64,000 nucleotides of DNA from contig BPGX01000002.1 of NCBI GenBank assembly GCA_026003255.1, forward strand, positions 560,155 through 624,154, read 5' to 3'. The position numbers were made by a program, and so were the translations under genes. This document shows, piece after piece, positions 62,673 to 64,000 of the stretch; position 1 is the stretch's first letter; the number at the start of each line of letters is the position of its first letter. The stretch comes from Bacteroidia bacterium (GTDB taxonomy: Bacteria; Bacteroidota; Bacteroidia; B-17B0; Aurantibacillaceae). A model generated the notes under the pieces. The model had not been told where the DNA came from and did no database searches. It saw only the letters and a list, made by a program, of their open reading frames with translations.

Positions 62673-64000
62673 ATGAATGAGTTTTGTAAAGGTTTTTATT
62701 GTGTTTTTTTGTCCATTTTTTATTTAGGATTTAAATATTTAGATGCCCAGCTTTCTTTCCCCATTGACACCATTGATATAACTGGAAACTTTGGAGAAAT
62801 TCGGAATCATCATTTTCATCAAGGAATTGATTTTTCAACAAAAGGGAAAGAAAATCTTCCAGTAAAATCCATTGATGATGGTTATGTTTACAGAATAAAA
62901 ATAAGTTCTGTGGGATATGGTAAAGCATTGTATATTCATCATACATCAGGTTTATTGTCGGTCTATGCTCATTTGAATCAGTTTTCTGAAAAACTTCAAA
63001 ATTTGGTTGGAAATTACATGATAAAAAATCAAACGAATGAGATAGATGTTTTGCTTAAAAAGGATTCTATTCTCATTAAGAAAGACGAAATTATTGGATA
63101 TTCTGGAAATACAGGTGGTTCGACAGGCCCACATTTGCATTTTGAAATCAGAGACGAGTTAACTGAAATACCAATGAATCCACTTTTTTATCTTAATATA
63201 GATGATACAACAAAACCTGTAATAGAAGGTATTTTGTTTTATGATTTATCGGATACAATAAATCCCCAACCATTCCTGTATCATTCCAGAAAAATAAATA
63301 GAGATACTTTTTTAGTTCCATCCATTACAGGTTTGGCGTTTTCTGGATATGATAAAATGTATTCAAATGGTAATCCTAATAACATTTATAAAATTCAGAT
63401 TTTTCTGGATAATCAAAAGATTTATCAACATCGCATGCATTATATTACATTTGACAACACCATTTATGTTGAATATTACTCTGATAAAATCAAGAACAAA
63501 AATTTTCAAAAGTGTTTTGCTACGCGTTTTTATCCATCTAATTTTTATGATACTTTAATTAATAAAGGTCGCATTATTTTATCAGATACTAATTATCATA
63601 CATTAAGATTGGTAGCATGTGATGAAAAAGATAATTGTATAGAGAAAATGTTTTACATAAAAACAAAAAAAATAAAGCCTTATAAAATCATCAATAAAAA
63701 GAAATTGATTCTTTGTTCTGAGCCTTATTTATTAAAAACAAAGTTTTTTAATTTGTTCATACCTGAGAAATCATTGTATCACGATATTAATGCTACATTT
63801 CGATATAATATAGAAAAAAAGAAAATTGAGTTTTCTTATTCGCCTATTTCATTGAGGTATCCGGCTAAATTAGTTATCAAACATCAACTCTCTATTGATA
63901 AATTAAAGCATACTATTTTAATGAGCAAAAATAGATATTATGAGCCCGATTCGTATACGACAAAAGAAATGGTTTTCTTAGTAAGTGAATTGAGTGATTA
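62673..64000 (+). CDS. M23 family metallopeptidase (3' end outside window)
   Basis: The frame starts at the ATG at 62673 and stays open to the window end, at least 442 residues. Signal peptide with cleavage at LDA|Q. The M23 (LytM) zinc-site domain spans about 30-175: the HFHQGIDFSTKGKENLPV segment (His and Asp ligands), KISSVGYGKALYIHHTSG, VYAHLNQF and GGSTGPHLHFEIRDE with the HLH motif. M23 enzymes cut peptidoglycan cross-bridges or act as non-catalytic regulators; the ligands appear intact. The remaining 270 residues are beta-rich and Lys-rich, with no domain I recognise. Confidence 0.9.
   Translation, partial: MNEFCKGFYCVFLSIFYLGFKYLDAQLSFPIDTIDITGNFGEIRNHHFHQGIDFSTKGKENLPVKSIDDGYVYRIKISSVGYGKALYIHHTSGLLSVYAHLNQFSEKLQNLVGNYMIKNQTNEIDVLLKKDSILIKKDEIIGYSGNTGGSTGPHLHFEIRDELTEIPMNPLFYLNIDDTTKPVIEGILFYDLSDTINPQPFLYHSRKINRDTFLVPSITGLAFSGYDKMYSNGNPNNIYKIQIFLDNQKIYQHRMHYITFDNTIYVEYYSDKIKNKNFQKCFATRFYPSNFYDTLINKGRIILSDTNYHTLRLVACDEKDNCIEKMFYIKTKKIKPYKIINKKKLILCSEPYLLKTKFFNLFIPEKSLYHDINATFRYNIEKKKIEFSYSPISLRYPAKLVIKHQLSIDKLKHTILMSKNRYYEPDSYTTKEMVFLVSELSD

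Noticed and set aside
1..64000. CRISPR arrays, rRNA genes, prophage or integrase genes
   Set aside because: No regularly spaced repeats, no rRNA-like sequence and no integrase, phage structural or transposase genes were seen.

Overview
The window is an AT-rich bacterial chromosome segment from a member of the phylum Bacteroidota, most likely a Chitinophagales-like or other environmental lineage; I cannot place it more precisely. The evidence is type IX secretion (T9SS) C-terminal sorting domains, two SprB-repeat proteins with gliding-type tails, a PorG-like barrel, a TonB-dependent receptor, and many promoter -7 boxes of the Bacteroidota form TAnnTTTG. Shine-Dalgarno sequences are nearly absent. 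Almost every non-lipoprotein signal peptide is followed by Gln at the predicted cleavage site.

Layout. 1-8.8 kb: the end of a YfhO-type membrane protein, coaBC, two exported proteins on the minus strand, an acyl-CoA carboxylase beta subunit, and an MBOAT/SGNH O-acetyltransferase pair. 8.9-17 kb: two giant tandem SprB-repeat T9SS proteins. 17-24 kb: priA, a two-component system, an LD-carboxypeptidase, a 3-hydroxyacyl-CoA dehydrogenase and tRNA-Leu(GAG). 24.8-30.1 kb: a cobalamin-riboswitch operon (BtuB-like receptor, two T9SS-exported proteins, a BtuG-like propeller lipoprotein), bracketed by copies of a roughly 290-bp MITE-like repeat. 30.5-37.2 kb: a tight minus-strand run with DinB, a probable glutaminyl cyclase, a PstS-like lipoprotein, a PorG-like barrel, a beta-helix lipoprotein, a sugar-phosphate transferase and a DegT aminotransferase. 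37.3-49 kb: pyrR-pyrB, a DEAD-box helicase, an outer-membrane protein, gap, ndk, a deoxyhypusine-synthase-like protein, lnt, a BtuF-like protein and DUF58. 48.4-55.1 kb: a compositionally odd AAA-ATPase/nuclease-like gene in tight series with a PurF-like amidotransferase, YggS, aroC and a membrane-fused spermidine-synthase-like protein. 55.1-64 kb: two or three poorly known small or exported genes, clpB broken by two single-base frameshifts, divergent dnaK, and the start of an M23 peptidase.

How the genes connect. Much of the window concerns the cell surface: T9SS cargo, a probable T9SS component, an enzyme that may cap the Gln N-termini of that cargo, lipoprotein acylation (lnt) and polysaccharide modification. 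The most system-like unit is the B12 operon. It combines a riboswitch, an outer-membrane transporter and three candidate surface proteins, two of them sent out by T9SS rather than as lipoproteins. A separate BtuF-like gene lies about 17 kb away. The repeat family has terminal inverted repeats and 5-bp target duplications at two of its three full copies, so it is a probable non-autonomous mobile element.
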